From Litoribacter ruber (GTDB lineage: Bacteria; Bacteroidota; Bacteroidia; Cytophagales; Cyclobacteriaceae): a stretch of 64,000 nucleotides of DNA. Below, in pieces: positions 51,171 through 59,631 of this stretch; positions within the stretch are counted from its first letter, which is position 1; each line of letters opens with the position of its first letter. The stretch lies in contig NZ_JAHBGI010000007.1 in the NCBI RefSeq assembly GCF_018500185.1, positions 62,001 through 126,000 of the forward strand, given 5' to 3'. A model generated the notes under the pieces. It saw only the letters and a list, made by a program, of their open reading frames with translations, was not told where the DNA came from and did no database searches. The position numbers and the translations under genes were made by a program.

Positions 51171-51899
51171 ATGCCCTACACCCAAAACGATAAACCCATT
51201 AAAGTATCTTTAAGCTGGTCCGGCGGAAAGGACAGTGCATTTGCACTGTGGAAGCTTCTCCGGGACAAACGGTATGAGGTTGTAAGCCTGCATACCACAT
51301 TTAATGATGAAACGAAAAGGGTGGGGCTGCATGGAACTTCTGAGGACCTCATAGAAGAGCAAGCCAAATCAATTGGTATTCCCCTGGAAAAAATATTCTT
51401 TTCCAGCAGTGCAAGCAATGATGCGTATGAAAATGCGATGCGGGCTTTTTATGATAAAATCAAATCGGAAGGGGTTCACCATGTTGCCTACGGAGATATC
51501 ATGCTGCAGGACCTACGGGACTACCGGGAAGAGCAGTTATCAAAGGAATCTATCAAAGGGATATTTCCCTTGTGGAGAAGAAGCACCGACCGGATTATTC
51601 AGGACTTTTTATATCAAGGTTTTAAAACTATCATCTGTGCTGCTGATGGTGAAAAAGTGGAACTCGAATGGGTTGGCCGGACACTGGATAAAAGTTTTTT
51701 AACATCCCTGCCATCTTTTGTGGATCCCTGTGGGGAAAATGGAGAGTATCATTCCTTTTGCTATGAAGGTCCCATTTTTAATAATCCACTTGCTACGAAA
51801 GTTACATCAGTTGTTCCAAAGTCTTATTCAGTAAAACTTGAAAGCGGAAAAGTAGAGAAGAGGTGGGTTTGGTTTGCTGAAATGGAGCTCGAAAGTTAA
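51171..51899 (+). CDS. DUF71/COG2102 ATP-pyrophosphatase, probable B12-salvage protein
   Basis: 242 residues of the PP-loop ATPase fold: N-terminal SWSGGKDSAFALW, then GLHGTSEDLIEEQAKSIG, VAYGDIMLQDLRDYRE and the C-terminal signature DPCGENGEYHSFCYEGP. In archaea and eukaryotes the family makes diphthamide, which bacteria lack; bacterial members clustered with B12 transport genes have been predicted, by published comparative genomics, to act in B12 salvage. The location after btuB and the BtuG-like gene agrees. It converges on the next gene with a 4-bp overlap. Confidence 0.88.
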   Translation: MPYTQNDKPIKVSLSWSGGKDSAFALWKLLRDKRYEVVSLHTTFNDETKRVGLHGTSEDLIEEQAKSIGIPLEKIFFSSSASNDAYENAMRAFYDKIKSEGVHHVAYGDIMLQDLRDYREEQLSKESIKGIFPLWRRSTDRIIQDFLYQGFKTIICAADGEKVELEWVGRTLDKSFLTSLPSFVDPCGENGEYHSFCYEGPIFNNPLATKVTSVVPKSYSVKLESGKVEKRWVWFAEMELES

Positions 51900-52324
51900 T
51901 TTGATTCCTCCTCGATTTTTTTCATCTTCCTCTCAAAGTTTTCCAAGTTGTTGATAAATTTCTTTGAGGTCTTTTCCATTAAGGATTTGTTGACATCTTC
52001 ATTGTAGAGAGGAGAGGCCTTGATCCTGTCGATGATCATCTCCAGCCAAGTTTCCCCATCATCGATCAAATCTGAATGAAACGCCTCAACAGTGAGATCC
52101 CTGGGCCCAGTAATTCCGGTGTGGCCGAGTTCCCTGAAATATTCCATCATGGTATTGAGGGCCATTTCATGAGTCAGTTCAAAAGATCGGATGATCTTAT
52201 GCTCCAGCTTTTCCGAAAAACCCTTGCGCTTCAATTCATCCAGATAATCCTTCAGTTCTGCAAGGGCTTCTGAATAGTCTTGGAGTCTTTTATGCCAGTT
52301 TACCACAGGAGTTTTCATAGTCAT
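51896..52324 (-). CDS. HI0074-family nucleotidyltransferase substrate-binding protein
   Basis: 142 residues, all-helical. WHKRLQDYSEALAEL, HKIIRSFELTHEMALNTMMEYFREL and TVEAFHSDLIDDGETWLEMIIDR fit the HI0074/TIGR01987 four-helix family that pairs with a small MNT-type nucleotidyltransferase as an antitoxin-like partner. The partner is normally adjacent, but neither neighbour encodes one. Start at 52324 or two codons later. It would be an orphan or act with a distant transferase. Confidence 0.8.
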   Translation of the reverse strand: MTMKTPVVNWHKRLQDYSEALAELKDYLDELKRKGFSEKLEHKIIRSFELTHEMALNTMMEYFRELGHTGITGPRDLTVEAFHSDLIDDGETWLEMIIDRIKASPLYNEDVNKSLMEKTSKKFINNLENFERKMKKIEEESN

Positions 52325-52371
52325 TTAGGGTTTCAATAAAAATAGGGATTTATAAACAAGTCACCAAGAAA

Positions 52372-52393
52372 GTGCCTTTTTTAAAATAGGCAC
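52372..52393. repeat. 22-bp near-perfect palindrome
   Basis: GTGCCT and AGGCAC arms flank TTTTTAAAAT; only positions 7 and 16 mismatch. It lies 48 bp upstream of the HI0074-type gene start. It may be an operator or a terminator-like hairpin. Confidence 0.6.
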
Positions 52394-52534
52394 ACCTCAC
52401 CACATGGACAAGTAGCCCTTCAGTACAAGCTATATAAAGTAAGGTGTTGGTTCTGGTTCCATGGTGTTTGGCATTACAATACACCAGATATAAACGATTA
52501 TTAAATATATCTGTAGCCAAAGTTAAACCAATAA

Positions 52535-52589
52535 CGGACTGTTTTAACACTGGTTTAGCACTGGTTTAACATTGGTGTAGGACTTGATT
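52535..52589. repeat. 11-bp period tandem array, five units
   Basis: Consecutive 11-mers CGGACTGTTTT, AACACTGGTTT, AGCACTGGTTT, AACATTGGTGT and AGGACTTGATT share the frame --CACTGGTTT. The array lies 3' of the DegP terminator. Period is the same as at 22946-23023 but the unit sequence is unrelated. Confidence 0.82.
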
Positions 52590-52595
52590 AGGTGT

Positions 52596-52635
52596 AAAAA
52601 AACCTCCGCTTGAGGGAGGTTCAACCGGAGGTTTT
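52596..52635 (-). terminator. intrinsic terminator after the DegP-type gene
   Basis: On the minus strand a 10-bp stem (52635-52626 with 52608-52599) with a 17-base loop is followed by a run of seven U. The loop can form a further small stem. Confidence 0.85.
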
Positions 52636-52646
52636 CAAGGACTAGA

Positions 52647-54077
52647 TCACCGAACGTTGTAGGACTGCATGAAGCGCTGCCCATTAGGGGAAACACCTTC
52701 CAGAAGTAGGCGGCCACTGTATTTTTCCAGGAATTCCCCGATTTCGGTTGGATCTGTTGCAGGCTCCTTGTTGATATGGGTGATGATGAAACCATTGGCC
52801 AGACCCAGTTCACGCAGGTATCCCCTGGTCATCCCAGTTATCTTGATGCCATGGTCAATATCAAGCCTGTCCCGTTCTATGGTATTGACTGCCTCCAGTC
52901 GCCCCCCTAGGATGTTGGAGCTGTAAAATTCCCTTTTGAGCACGCCGGTCCCGCCCTCAAGGTTCAGCAGGGTGACATTTGCAGAGTTTCTTCGGTTTTC
53001 GCGGATGTAATTGAATTTGATTTTGTCGCCAGGATAGAAATAGGAGATGGCCTCCTCAAAGCTGCCCTTTCCACTCACGTTGATGTCTTCGATCTGGAAA
53101 ATGACATCATTTTTGCGCAGCCCGGCTCTTTCAGCGGCGCCGTTTCGCTGCACATGCGTCACGATCACCCCATCCATGGTCTGCAGGTTCATTTCCTCGG
53201 CAAGTTCAGGGGTGATTTCCACCACTTCCACTCCTGGCAGGGCTTTTTGTACTTCCCCAAACTTGATCAGGTCATTGGCCACTTTGATGGCAATGTCTAC
53301 CGGAACTGCAAAGCCGTAGCCTGTGTAGGACCCCGTCCTAGAGAGGATGGCGGTATTGATACCCACAAGTTCTCCCTTGGTATTTACCAATGCCCCTCCG
53401 GAGTTGCCAGGGTTGATAGGAGCGTCGGTTTGGATAAAGGATTCCAGCGGGAAATCACCCCCTAGGATATTGATCTGCCTTTCTTTAGCGGAAACAATCC
53501 CCGCAGTTACGGTGGAAGTAAGGTTAAATGGGTTGCCAACGGCAATTACCCATTCCCCGATTCGGAGTTCCCGGCTGCTGCCCTGTGCGATTGCTGGCAG
53601 GTTTTCGGCTTCGATTTTAAGTACGGCGATGTCTGTGTTTTTATCGGTTCCGATAAGTTTAGCTTTATAAGTTCTTTTCTGGTGCACTACCTCGATGGTT
53701 TCTGCTCGGTCGATCACGTGGTTGTTGGTGACAATATAGCCATCACCGCTGATGATTACCCCCGATCCGGTGCTGACCCGCTGTGTGGGGCCGGTACCGA
53801 AAAAGTAATCGAACATACTGTTTCGACGTGGGTCTGAGCCCGAAAAGTTTTTGATAAAAACAACCGAGTTTTTGCTTCTTTCAGAAGCTTCCACAAAGGA
53901 TACGGGAGGGTTGTAGTTAGCCGGTTCGTATAGTTCTGTTTTGCTTACCTGCTGGGAATAGTTTTCTGCAATGGGGTGATTGATCTGCAATTCTGCTTGA
54001 GGGGAAACTTGGCTGAAAAACCAGGCGCCCCCGATGCCGGAAAGAAAGGATACCACAACTATTTTGATGCTTTTCAT
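52647..54077 (-). CDS. DegP/HtrA-type periplasmic serine protease
   Basis: 476 residues: N-terminal membrane anchor or signal (about 5-22), a trypsin-like domain with catalytic triad His120 (VTNNHV), Asp149 (NTDIAVLK) and Ser226 (GNSGGAL), then two PDZ domains (about 270-370 and 385-476). It degrades or refolds damaged envelope proteins. A -7-like TATATTTG lies on the minus strand at 54190-54183, about 105 bases upstream. Its neighbours dxr, rseP, lon and hslU include three more proteases. Confidence 0.94.
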   Translation of the reverse strand: MKSIKIVVVSFLSGIGGAWFFSQVSPQAELQINHPIAENYSQQVSKTELYEPANYNPPVSFVEASERSKNSVVFIKNFSGSDPRRNSMFDYFFGTGPTQRVSTGSGVIISGDGYIVTNNHVIDRAETIEVVHQKRTYKAKLIGTDKNTDIAVLKIEAENLPAIAQGSSRELRIGEWVIAVGNPFNLTSTVTAGIVSAKERQINILGGDFPLESFIQTDAPINPGNSGGALVNTKGELVGINTAILSRTGSYTGYGFAVPVDIAIKVANDLIKFGEVQKALPGVEVVEITPELAEEMNLQTMDGVIVTHVQRNGAAERAGLRKNDVIFQIEDINVSGKGSFEEAISYFYPGDKIKFNYIRENRRNSANVTLLNLEGGTGVLKREFYSSNILGGRLEAVNTIERDRLDIDHGIKITGMTRGYLRELGLANGFIITHINKEPATDPTEIGEFLEKYSGRLLLEGVSPNGQRFMQSYNVR

Positions 54078-54182
54078 AAACGTACTCGATAAATATTATA
54101 CCTTATGTTGCCTTCATATACGCTAAAAGAAAAAGCCTTGGCTATCTTTTTGGAAAAAGAGTTTTAGGCCTGTTTTCGGTTT

Positions 54183-54190
54183 CAAATATA
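54183..54190 (-). promoter_or_regulatory. candidate -7 element for the DegP-type gene
   Basis: TATATTTG on the minus strand; no TTTG at the expected upstream spacing, so an activator or alternative factor may be needed. Confidence 0.4.
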
Positions 54191-54255
54191 AATTACTAAT
54201 CGGTGTCCTGCCGTTAAAAAGTGTCAAAAAACACAGGAAAAGTCTTTTAACCTTG

Positions 54256-54263
54256 TAAATTTG
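54256..54263 (+). promoter_or_regulatory. candidate -7 element for dxr-rseP
   Basis: TAAATTTG matches the consensus 78 bp before dxr; the -33 position lacks TTTG. Confidence 0.4.
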
Positions 54264-54340
54264 TTGGCATATTGGAAAACTTTTAGCTGGCAAATGCCAT
54301 TTTAACTGCAATCAACTGAGTCCGAGAGATTAAGAATTAC

Positions 54341-55507
54341 ATGTCAGAAAAGAAAAGAGTAGCCATATTGGGCTCAACGGGAAGTATAGGAACTCAAGCG
54401 TTGGATGTGATTGAAAGCCATCCGGATAAATTTGAGGTAGAAGTCCTAACTGCCCAAAACAATGCAACACTCCTAATTGAACAAGCGATAAAATTCCAGC
54501 CAAATGCCGTGGTGATTGCCAATGAGCAGTTGTATGATGAGGTAAAGGAGGCTTTGTTCAGTCATGATATAAAAGTTTACGCAGGTAACGGTGCCCTGGC
54601 TCAAGTGGTGGAAATGGACAGCATCGATGTAGTACTTACCGCGCTGGTGGGATATTCAGGTCTGATGCCAACCATCAAGGCTATAGAAGCCGGGAAGAAC
54701 ATTGCCTTGGCCAACAAGGAGACCTTGGTGGTGGCAGGAGAGATGATCACCAAAATGGCTATGGAGAAAGGGGTGAATATCTACCCTGTGGATTCCGAGC
54801 ACAGCGCCATTTTCCAATGCCTGGTTGGTGAATTTCACAACCCTATAGAAAAAATCATCTTAACGGCCTCAGGCGGGCCTTTTAGGGGAAGAGATAGGGA
54901 GTTTCTCAAGTATGTGACCAAGGAACAGGCGCTCAAGCATCCCAATTGGGACATGGGCGCCAAAATCACGATTGACTCGGCTTCCATGATGAACAAGGGG
55001 CTGGAAGTGATCGAAGCCAAGTGGCTTTTTGGGCTCAAGGCCGAGCAGATTGAAGTAGTCGTACACCCGCAATCTATAGTACATTCTTTGGTCCAATTTC
55101 GGGATGGATCAATAAAAGCGCAACTCGGGCTGCCCGATATGCGTATCCCCATACAATTCGCATTGAGTTACCCCGATAGATTTGACTCTACATTTCCGAG
55201 GTTTGATTTTCTGCAATATCCAAACCTTACGTTTGAGCAACCGGACTTGAAGACATTCAGGAACTTACAGCTTGCCTACGACGCCATGGAAAAGGGCGGA
55301 AACGCTCCCTGTGTGCTGAATGCCGCCAATGAGATTGTGGTTGCAGCTTTTTTGAAAAACGAAGTGGGCTTTTTGGAAATGTCGGATTTGATTGAGGAAA
55401 CTTTACATGCGGTGGACTTTGTTAAAAATCCAACTTTGGAAGATTTTGTCGCCACTGACAAAACGTCAAGAATAAAAACTGAAGAATTAATCAAGAGTAA
55501 AGTATAA
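54341..55507 (+). CDS. dxr: 1-deoxy-D-xylulose-5-phosphate reductoisomerase
   Basis: 388 residues. NADPH-binding GSTGSIGTQALDVI at the start, ALANKETLVVAGE, the metal and substrate motif VDSEHSAIFQ, TASGGPFRG and KITIDSASMMNKGLEVIEA are all present. It catalyses the committed step of the MEP isoprenoid pathway. It is followed after 3 bp by rseP, an arrangement common in Bacteroidota and other bacteria. Confidence 0.97.
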   Translation: MSEKKRVAILGSTGSIGTQALDVIESHPDKFEVEVLTAQNNATLLIEQAIKFQPNAVVIANEQLYDEVKEALFSHDIKVYAGNGALAQVVEMDSIDVVLTALVGYSGLMPTIKAIEAGKNIALANKETLVVAGEMITKMAMEKGVNIYPVDSEHSAIFQCLVGEFHNPIEKIILTASGGPFRGRDREFLKYVTKEQALKHPNWDMGAKITIDSASMMNKGLEVIEAKWLFGLKAEQIEVVVHPQSIVHSLVQFRDGSIKAQLGLPDMRIPIQFALSYPDRFDSTFPRFDFLQYPNLTFEQPDLKTFRNLQLAYDAMEKGGNAPCVLNAANEIVVAAFLKNEVGFLEMSDLIEETLHAVDFVKNPTLEDFVATDKTSRIKTEELIKSKV

Positions 55508-55510
55508 ATA

Positions 55511-56830
55511 ATGGATACATTGATCATGGCGGCCCAGTTATTACTGGGGCTGTCTATTTTGGTAGGATTGCATGAGTTGGGTCACTTGCTCACGGCAAAG
55601 ATGTTTGGGATGCGGGTTGAGAAATTCTCCATTGGCTTTCCCCCAAAGATCATAGGTTTTAAGTACGGCGAAACTGAGTATTCCATCGGAGCAATCCCAC
55701 TTGGGGGCTTTGTGAAGATCTCAGGGATGGTCGATGAATCCATGGATACCGATCAACTTGATTCCGAACCCCAACCTTGGGAGTTTCGTGCCAAGCCAGC
55801 CTGGCAGCGGCTTATCGTGATGCTGGGTGGTATCATTGTGAATGTGATTACGGGTATTGTGATCTTTACTTTCCTGATTTATGATCGAGGAGACACCTTC
55901 TATTCCCGCGACCAGGTTTTGGAGCACGGTATAGAGGCCCGTGCCATTGGTGAGGAAATCGGTTTCCAAGATGGCGATATTGTATTGGACATCAACGGAC
56001 AGCCATATAAGCGATTTGATGATCTGAGCAGTGGAGAGGCTTTGTTGAGCAGCGGGGGATATTATACTGTTTTGCGTGATGGGCAGGAAGTGCGAGTAGA
56101 GATCCCAAGAGGTTTCATCAATTCCTTCTCTAATGAAGATGCACTCTCCAACTTTATCTCCTTGCGTTATCCAATGGAAGTCGGAGATGTGGTCAAAGGA
56201 AGCCCAGCCGACCAAATGGGTGTCAAACCAAAGGATAGAATAGTTGCGATTAATGATCAAGAAGTCGTTTATTTCAATGAAATTTCCAGTGCTCTCCAAA
56301 ATCTTTCTTCAGGAGAGGCGAATTTCACAATCGATCGTGGAGGAGAGCTGATTACATTAAGTGGCTCGGTAAAATCTGATGGCACTATTGGCGTATATTT
56401 TAATCCACTATTGGAGCCAGTCAGAGAAAAGTATTCGTTTTTGGAATCCATCCCTAAAGGCACCGAAAGAGCATTTAGCGCGGTAATCATCAACGCGAAA
56501 GCTTTAGGTAGGATGTTTACCGGAGAGGTTTCTGCAAGAAACGTGAGCGGACCTATCGGGATGGCCAAAATTTACGGCAATACTTGGGATTGGGGTAAGT
56601 TTTGGGGTATCACTGGATTGATTTCCATGATTTTGGCCTTTATGAATCTCCTGCCGATTCCTGCCTTAGATGGCGGGCACGTCGTATTCCTTTTGTATGA
56701 AATGATCTCCGGTCAATCACCCTCTGAAAGGTTTCTGGAAAATGCGCAGAAAGTGGGAATGGTGCTGCTTTTGGCCCTGATGGTTTTCGCTATTGGAAAC
56801 GATATTCTGAAGATTTTTACCGGTTGGTAA
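55511..56830 (+). CDS. rseP: RseP-type intramembrane zinc protease (site-2 protease)
   Basis: 439 residues with four membrane helices. HELGH (residues 21-25) in helix 1 and the NLLPIPALDGGH segment near residue 380 supply the metal ligands; two PDZ-like regions lie between (about 130-290). Family members cut anti-sigma factors and leftover signal peptides in the inner membrane. A strong terminator follows. No sigma/anti-sigma pair is encoded nearby. Confidence 0.95.
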   Translation: MDTLIMAAQLLLGLSILVGLHELGHLLTAKMFGMRVEKFSIGFPPKIIGFKYGETEYSIGAIPLGGFVKISGMVDESMDTDQLDSEPQPWEFRAKPAWQRLIVMLGGIIVNVITGIVIFTFLIYDRGDTFYSRDQVLEHGIEARAIGEEIGFQDGDIVLDINGQPYKRFDDLSSGEALLSSGGYYTVLRDGQEVRVEIPRGFINSFSNEDALSNFISLRYPMEVGDVVKGSPADQMGVKPKDRIVAINDQEVVYFNEISSALQNLSSGEANFTIDRGGELITLSGSVKSDGTIGVYFNPLLEPVREKYSFLESIPKGTERAFSAVIINAKALGRMFTGEVSARNVSGPIGMAKIYGNTWDWGKFWGITGLISMILAFMNLLPIPALDGGHVVFLLYEMISGQSPSERFLENAQKVGMVLLLALMVFAIGNDILKIFTGW

Positions 56831-56855
56831 ATTCCTATAAACTTTGAAAAATAAA

Positions 56856-56890
56856 AATGAGTTGAAGCCTTACTTCAGCTCATTTTTTTT
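56856..56890 (+). terminator. intrinsic terminator after rseP
   Basis: A 12-bp stem (56856-56867 with 56873-56884, one U-G), 5-base loop, eight T. Confidence 0.92.
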
Positions 56891-57048
56891 ATATAATTGT
56901 TTTTTTGAAGCAGCTCTTGAGTCAGTATTTTGGCCATTTACTGCCAATTTGTGTTTATTATAACATTGGCATATCCATTGAGTTTTATAGGGGAAATGCC
57001 CTAATCGGGAATTACATAGCATTTACACATTATACATGGCAGTAAAAA

Positions 57049-57061
57049 CTGTCAGTTTGTC
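57049..57061 (+). promoter_or_regulatory. possible stress-type element before lon
   Basis: CTGTCAGTTTGTC ends 6 bp before the lon ATG. It has a direct TGTC repeat and a -7-like TCAGTTTG with one mismatch, but no -33. Similar TGTC repeats are plausible heat-shock elements in this phylum; this is a guess from context. Confidence 0.25.
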
Positions 57062-57067
57062 TTTTAT

Positions 57068-59557
57068 ATGAATAAATTCGAAAACCAATTTTACCGATCG
57101 CTTATGTTAGGAGATTTTGCCGGAGAGGGAGATTTGATTCAGCTTATCACGGATGATGAGTCCGAAGAACTGGTCTCTCAGGAAGATTTCTCTGATGAGA
57201 TTCCTATCCTGTCGGTTAGAAATACAGTACTTTTTCCTGGCGTAGTTATTCCCATTACTGTGGGAAGGCAGCGGTCCATCAAATTAGTCAAAAAGGCCCA
57301 AAAGGGAGATAAATTAATAGGTGTTTGTGCCCAAATCAACCCCAATGTGGATGATCCTTCTTGGGAGGATATTTATCAGGTGGGGACCCTGGCCAAGATC
57401 ATCAAAATGATCGTGTTGCCGGATGGGAATACCACCATCATCATTCAGGGTAAAAAGAGGTTTGAGATCACCGAACAGGTGACCGAGGATCCTTATTTCA
57501 TGGCCAAAGTAAATTACCTGGAAGAGACTTTTCCGGAGGGTAATAAAAAAATTGAGGCCCTCGAGGAATCCCTGAAGGATGCTGCGGCTAAAATTTTGGA
57601 CTTAAACCCAGAGATCCCAAGAGAAGCCCAGGTGGCGCTTGAAAATATTGACAACACCCCTTTCCTTACCCATTTCCTCTCTTCCAACATCAACGCTGCC
57701 GTGGAGTCCAAGCAGCGACTGCTGGAAATCAACGATGGCATAGAGCGGGCTACCCTGCTGTTGGAGTTTATGATGAAGGACATCCAGATGCTGGAGCTCA
57801 AAAGTGAGATCCACAAAAAGGTGCATACCGACATTGACCAGCAGCAGCGGGACTATTTCCTGCGTCAGCAGATGAAGGTGCTTCAGACTGAGCTGGGAGA
57901 AGAGGGACCTGAAAAGGAAGTGGAGGAGCTTCGCCTGAAAGGCAAAAAGAAAAAATGGCCTAAAGAAGTGGCCAAACATTTCGAAAAGGAGCTGGACAAG
58001 ATTCTCCGCATCAACCCACAGGCTGCTGAATATCCCATTGCTTTGAATTATGCAGAACTGATGGTAGAGCTGCCTTGGAACGAGTTTACGGAGGATAATT
58101 TTGACCTCAAGAGGGCTAGGACTATATTGGATAAGGACCACCATGGCTTGGAAAAGGTCAAGGAAAGAATCATCGAGTACTTAGCTGTATTGAAACTAAA
58201 AAATGACCTCAAGGGACCCATTCTTTGCCTTTACGGACCTCCAGGCGTGGGTAAAACCTCATTAGGCAAGTCAATAGCAAAGGCATTGGGCAGAAAATAT
58301 ATCCGAATGTCACTGGGCGGTCTGCACGATGAAGCCGAAATCCGTGGGCATAGGAAAACCTATGTCGGCGCCATGCCCGGCAAGATCATCCAGAACATGA
58401 AGAAGGCCAAGTCTTCCAATCCCGTGTATGTATTGGATGAGATCGACAAGCTTTCCTCCGACTTTAGGGGAGATCCATCCTCGGCATTTTTGGAGGTCTT
58501 GGATCCGGAGCAGAACAACGCTTTCACCGACAACTACCTGGAAGTGGATTATGACCTCAGCAAGGTTCTCTTCATCGCCACAGCCAACTCATTGGATTCA
58601 ATTCAGCCGGCACTTAGGGACCGGATGGAAATCATTGAGGTGACGGGTTATACCCTTGAAGAAAAAGTGGAGATAGCCAAAAAACACCTGATCCCAAAGC
58701 AGAGAAAAGAGCATGGGTTGAAAGGAAAGGACATCACCTTTGATAATAAGGCCGTGATCAAAATTGTTGAGGATTATACCCGTGAATCCGGGGTAAGGAA
58801 CCTGGAGCGGAACATCGGCAAGGTGGTTAGGAATGTAGCCAAATCCATTGCTATGGAGGAGGAGTATTCCAAGCGAATTACACCTGCCTTGGTAAGGGAG
58901 ATACTCGGCGGTGAGATTTTTGATAAGGAAATCTACCAAGACAATAGCGTCGCCGGTGTGGTGACGGGCTTGGCCTGGACTTCTGTAGGCGGTGAGATCT
59001 TGTTTATCGAAAGCTCCTTGAGCAAAGGAAAGGGCAAGCTTACCCTTTCCGGTCAGCTGGGAGATGTGATGAAGGAGTCTGCCATGACGGCTATTTCATA
59101 TTTGAAATCAAAAGCTGAAAAGCTGGGAATCGACCACAGGATTTTTGATCAATATGATCTACACATCCACGTGCCTGCCGGAGCAGTGCCGAAGGATGGC
59201 CCTTCCGCAGGTATCACCATGATGACGGCCCTTGCATCCCTTTACACCCAAAGAAAAGTGAAGGCAAAAGTTGCCATGACTGGAGAGATTACCCTAAGAG
59301 GTAAAGTGATGCCGGTAGGTGGCATAAAGGAAAAGATCCTTGCTGCCAAAAGATCAGGGATTACGGAGATTATCCTTTGCAAGAAAAACCAAAGGGATAT
59401 TGATGAAATAGACAAAAACTATCTCGAAGGGCTTCAGTTTCACTTTGTCGACAATGTGGATGAGGTATTGAAAGTGTCGCTATTGGAGGAAAAGGTGAAG
59501 GACCAGATCGTTTTTTCTTTTGACAAGGAAAGAGAAACCCTGGAAACCAGAGTTTAA
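57068..59557 (+). CDS. lon: ATP-dependent protease Lon
   Basis: 829 residues: N-terminal LON substrate-binding domain (about 45-240, opening IPILSVRNTVLFPGVVIPI), AAA+ domain with Walker A YGPPGVGKTSLGKSIA, and C-terminal protease domain with catalytic Ser713 (DGPSAG) and Lys754 (GGIKEK). It degrades damaged and regulatory proteins in the cytosol. The length is standard. A stable hairpin follows but lacks a proper U-run, so some transcripts may continue into hslU. Confidence 0.97.
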   Translation: MNKFENQFYRSLMLGDFAGEGDLIQLITDDESEELVSQEDFSDEIPILSVRNTVLFPGVVIPITVGRQRSIKLVKKAQKGDKLIGVCAQINPNVDDPSWEDIYQVGTLAKIIKMIVLPDGNTTIIIQGKKRFEITEQVTEDPYFMAKVNYLEETFPEGNKKIEALEESLKDAAAKILDLNPEIPREAQVALENIDNTPFLTHFLSSNINAAVESKQRLLEINDGIERATLLLEFMMKDIQMLELKSEIHKKVHTDIDQQQRDYFLRQQMKVLQTELGEEGPEKEVEELRLKGKKKKWPKEVAKHFEKELDKILRINPQAAEYPIALNYAELMVELPWNEFTEDNFDLKRARTILDKDHHGLEKVKERIIEYLAVLKLKNDLKGPILCLYGPPGVGKTSLGKSIAKALGRKYIRMSLGGLHDEAEIRGHRKTYVGAMPGKIIQNMKKAKSSNPVYVLDEIDKLSSDFRGDPSSAFLEVLDPEQNNAFTDNYLEVDYDLSKVLFIATANSLDSIQPALRDRMEIIEVTGYTLEEKVEIAKKHLIPKQRKEHGLKGKDITFDNKAVIKIVEDYTRESGVRNLERNIGKVVRNVAKSIAMEEEYSKRITPALVREILGGEIFDKEIYQDNSVAGVVTGLAWTSVGGEILFIESSLSKGKGKLTLSGQLGDVMKESAMTAISYLKSKAEKLGIDHRIFDQYDLHIHVPAGAVPKDGPSAGITMMTALASLYTQRKVKAKVAMTGEITLRGKVMPVGGIKEKILAAKRSGITEIILCKKNQRDIDEIDKNYLEGLQFHFVDNVDEVLKVSLLEEKVKDQIVFSFDKERETLETRV

Positions 59558-59566
59558 GTGAGTTTT

Positions 59567-59592
59567 AAAGGGATGCCCTAGGGTATCCCTTT
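59567..59592 (+). terminator. hairpin between lon and hslU
   Basis: A 12-bp stem (59567-59578 with 59581-59592, one wobble) with a minimal loop, ending in only three T followed by GTAC. Probably a weak terminator or mRNA-stabilising stem. Confidence 0.5.
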
Positions 59593-59631
59593 GTACATAC
59601 CTCATGGAGGTGAAAAAATGAACCCAATATT

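Larger units (their letters stand above)
52325..52646. other. gap before the HI0074-type gene, no gene supported
   Basis: 322 bp. It holds a 22-bp near-perfect palindrome (52372-52393, one mismatched pair), an 11-bp period array (52535-52589) and the DegP terminator (52596-52635). A 66-codon minus-strand frame (52550-52350) has no recognisable domain and includes the palindrome, so it is not called. Confidence 0.6.

Noticed and set aside
52350-52550. 66-codon minus-strand gene
   Set aside because: No recognisable domain, no promoter or start context, and it contains a palindrome and part of the spacer; not conserved-looking.
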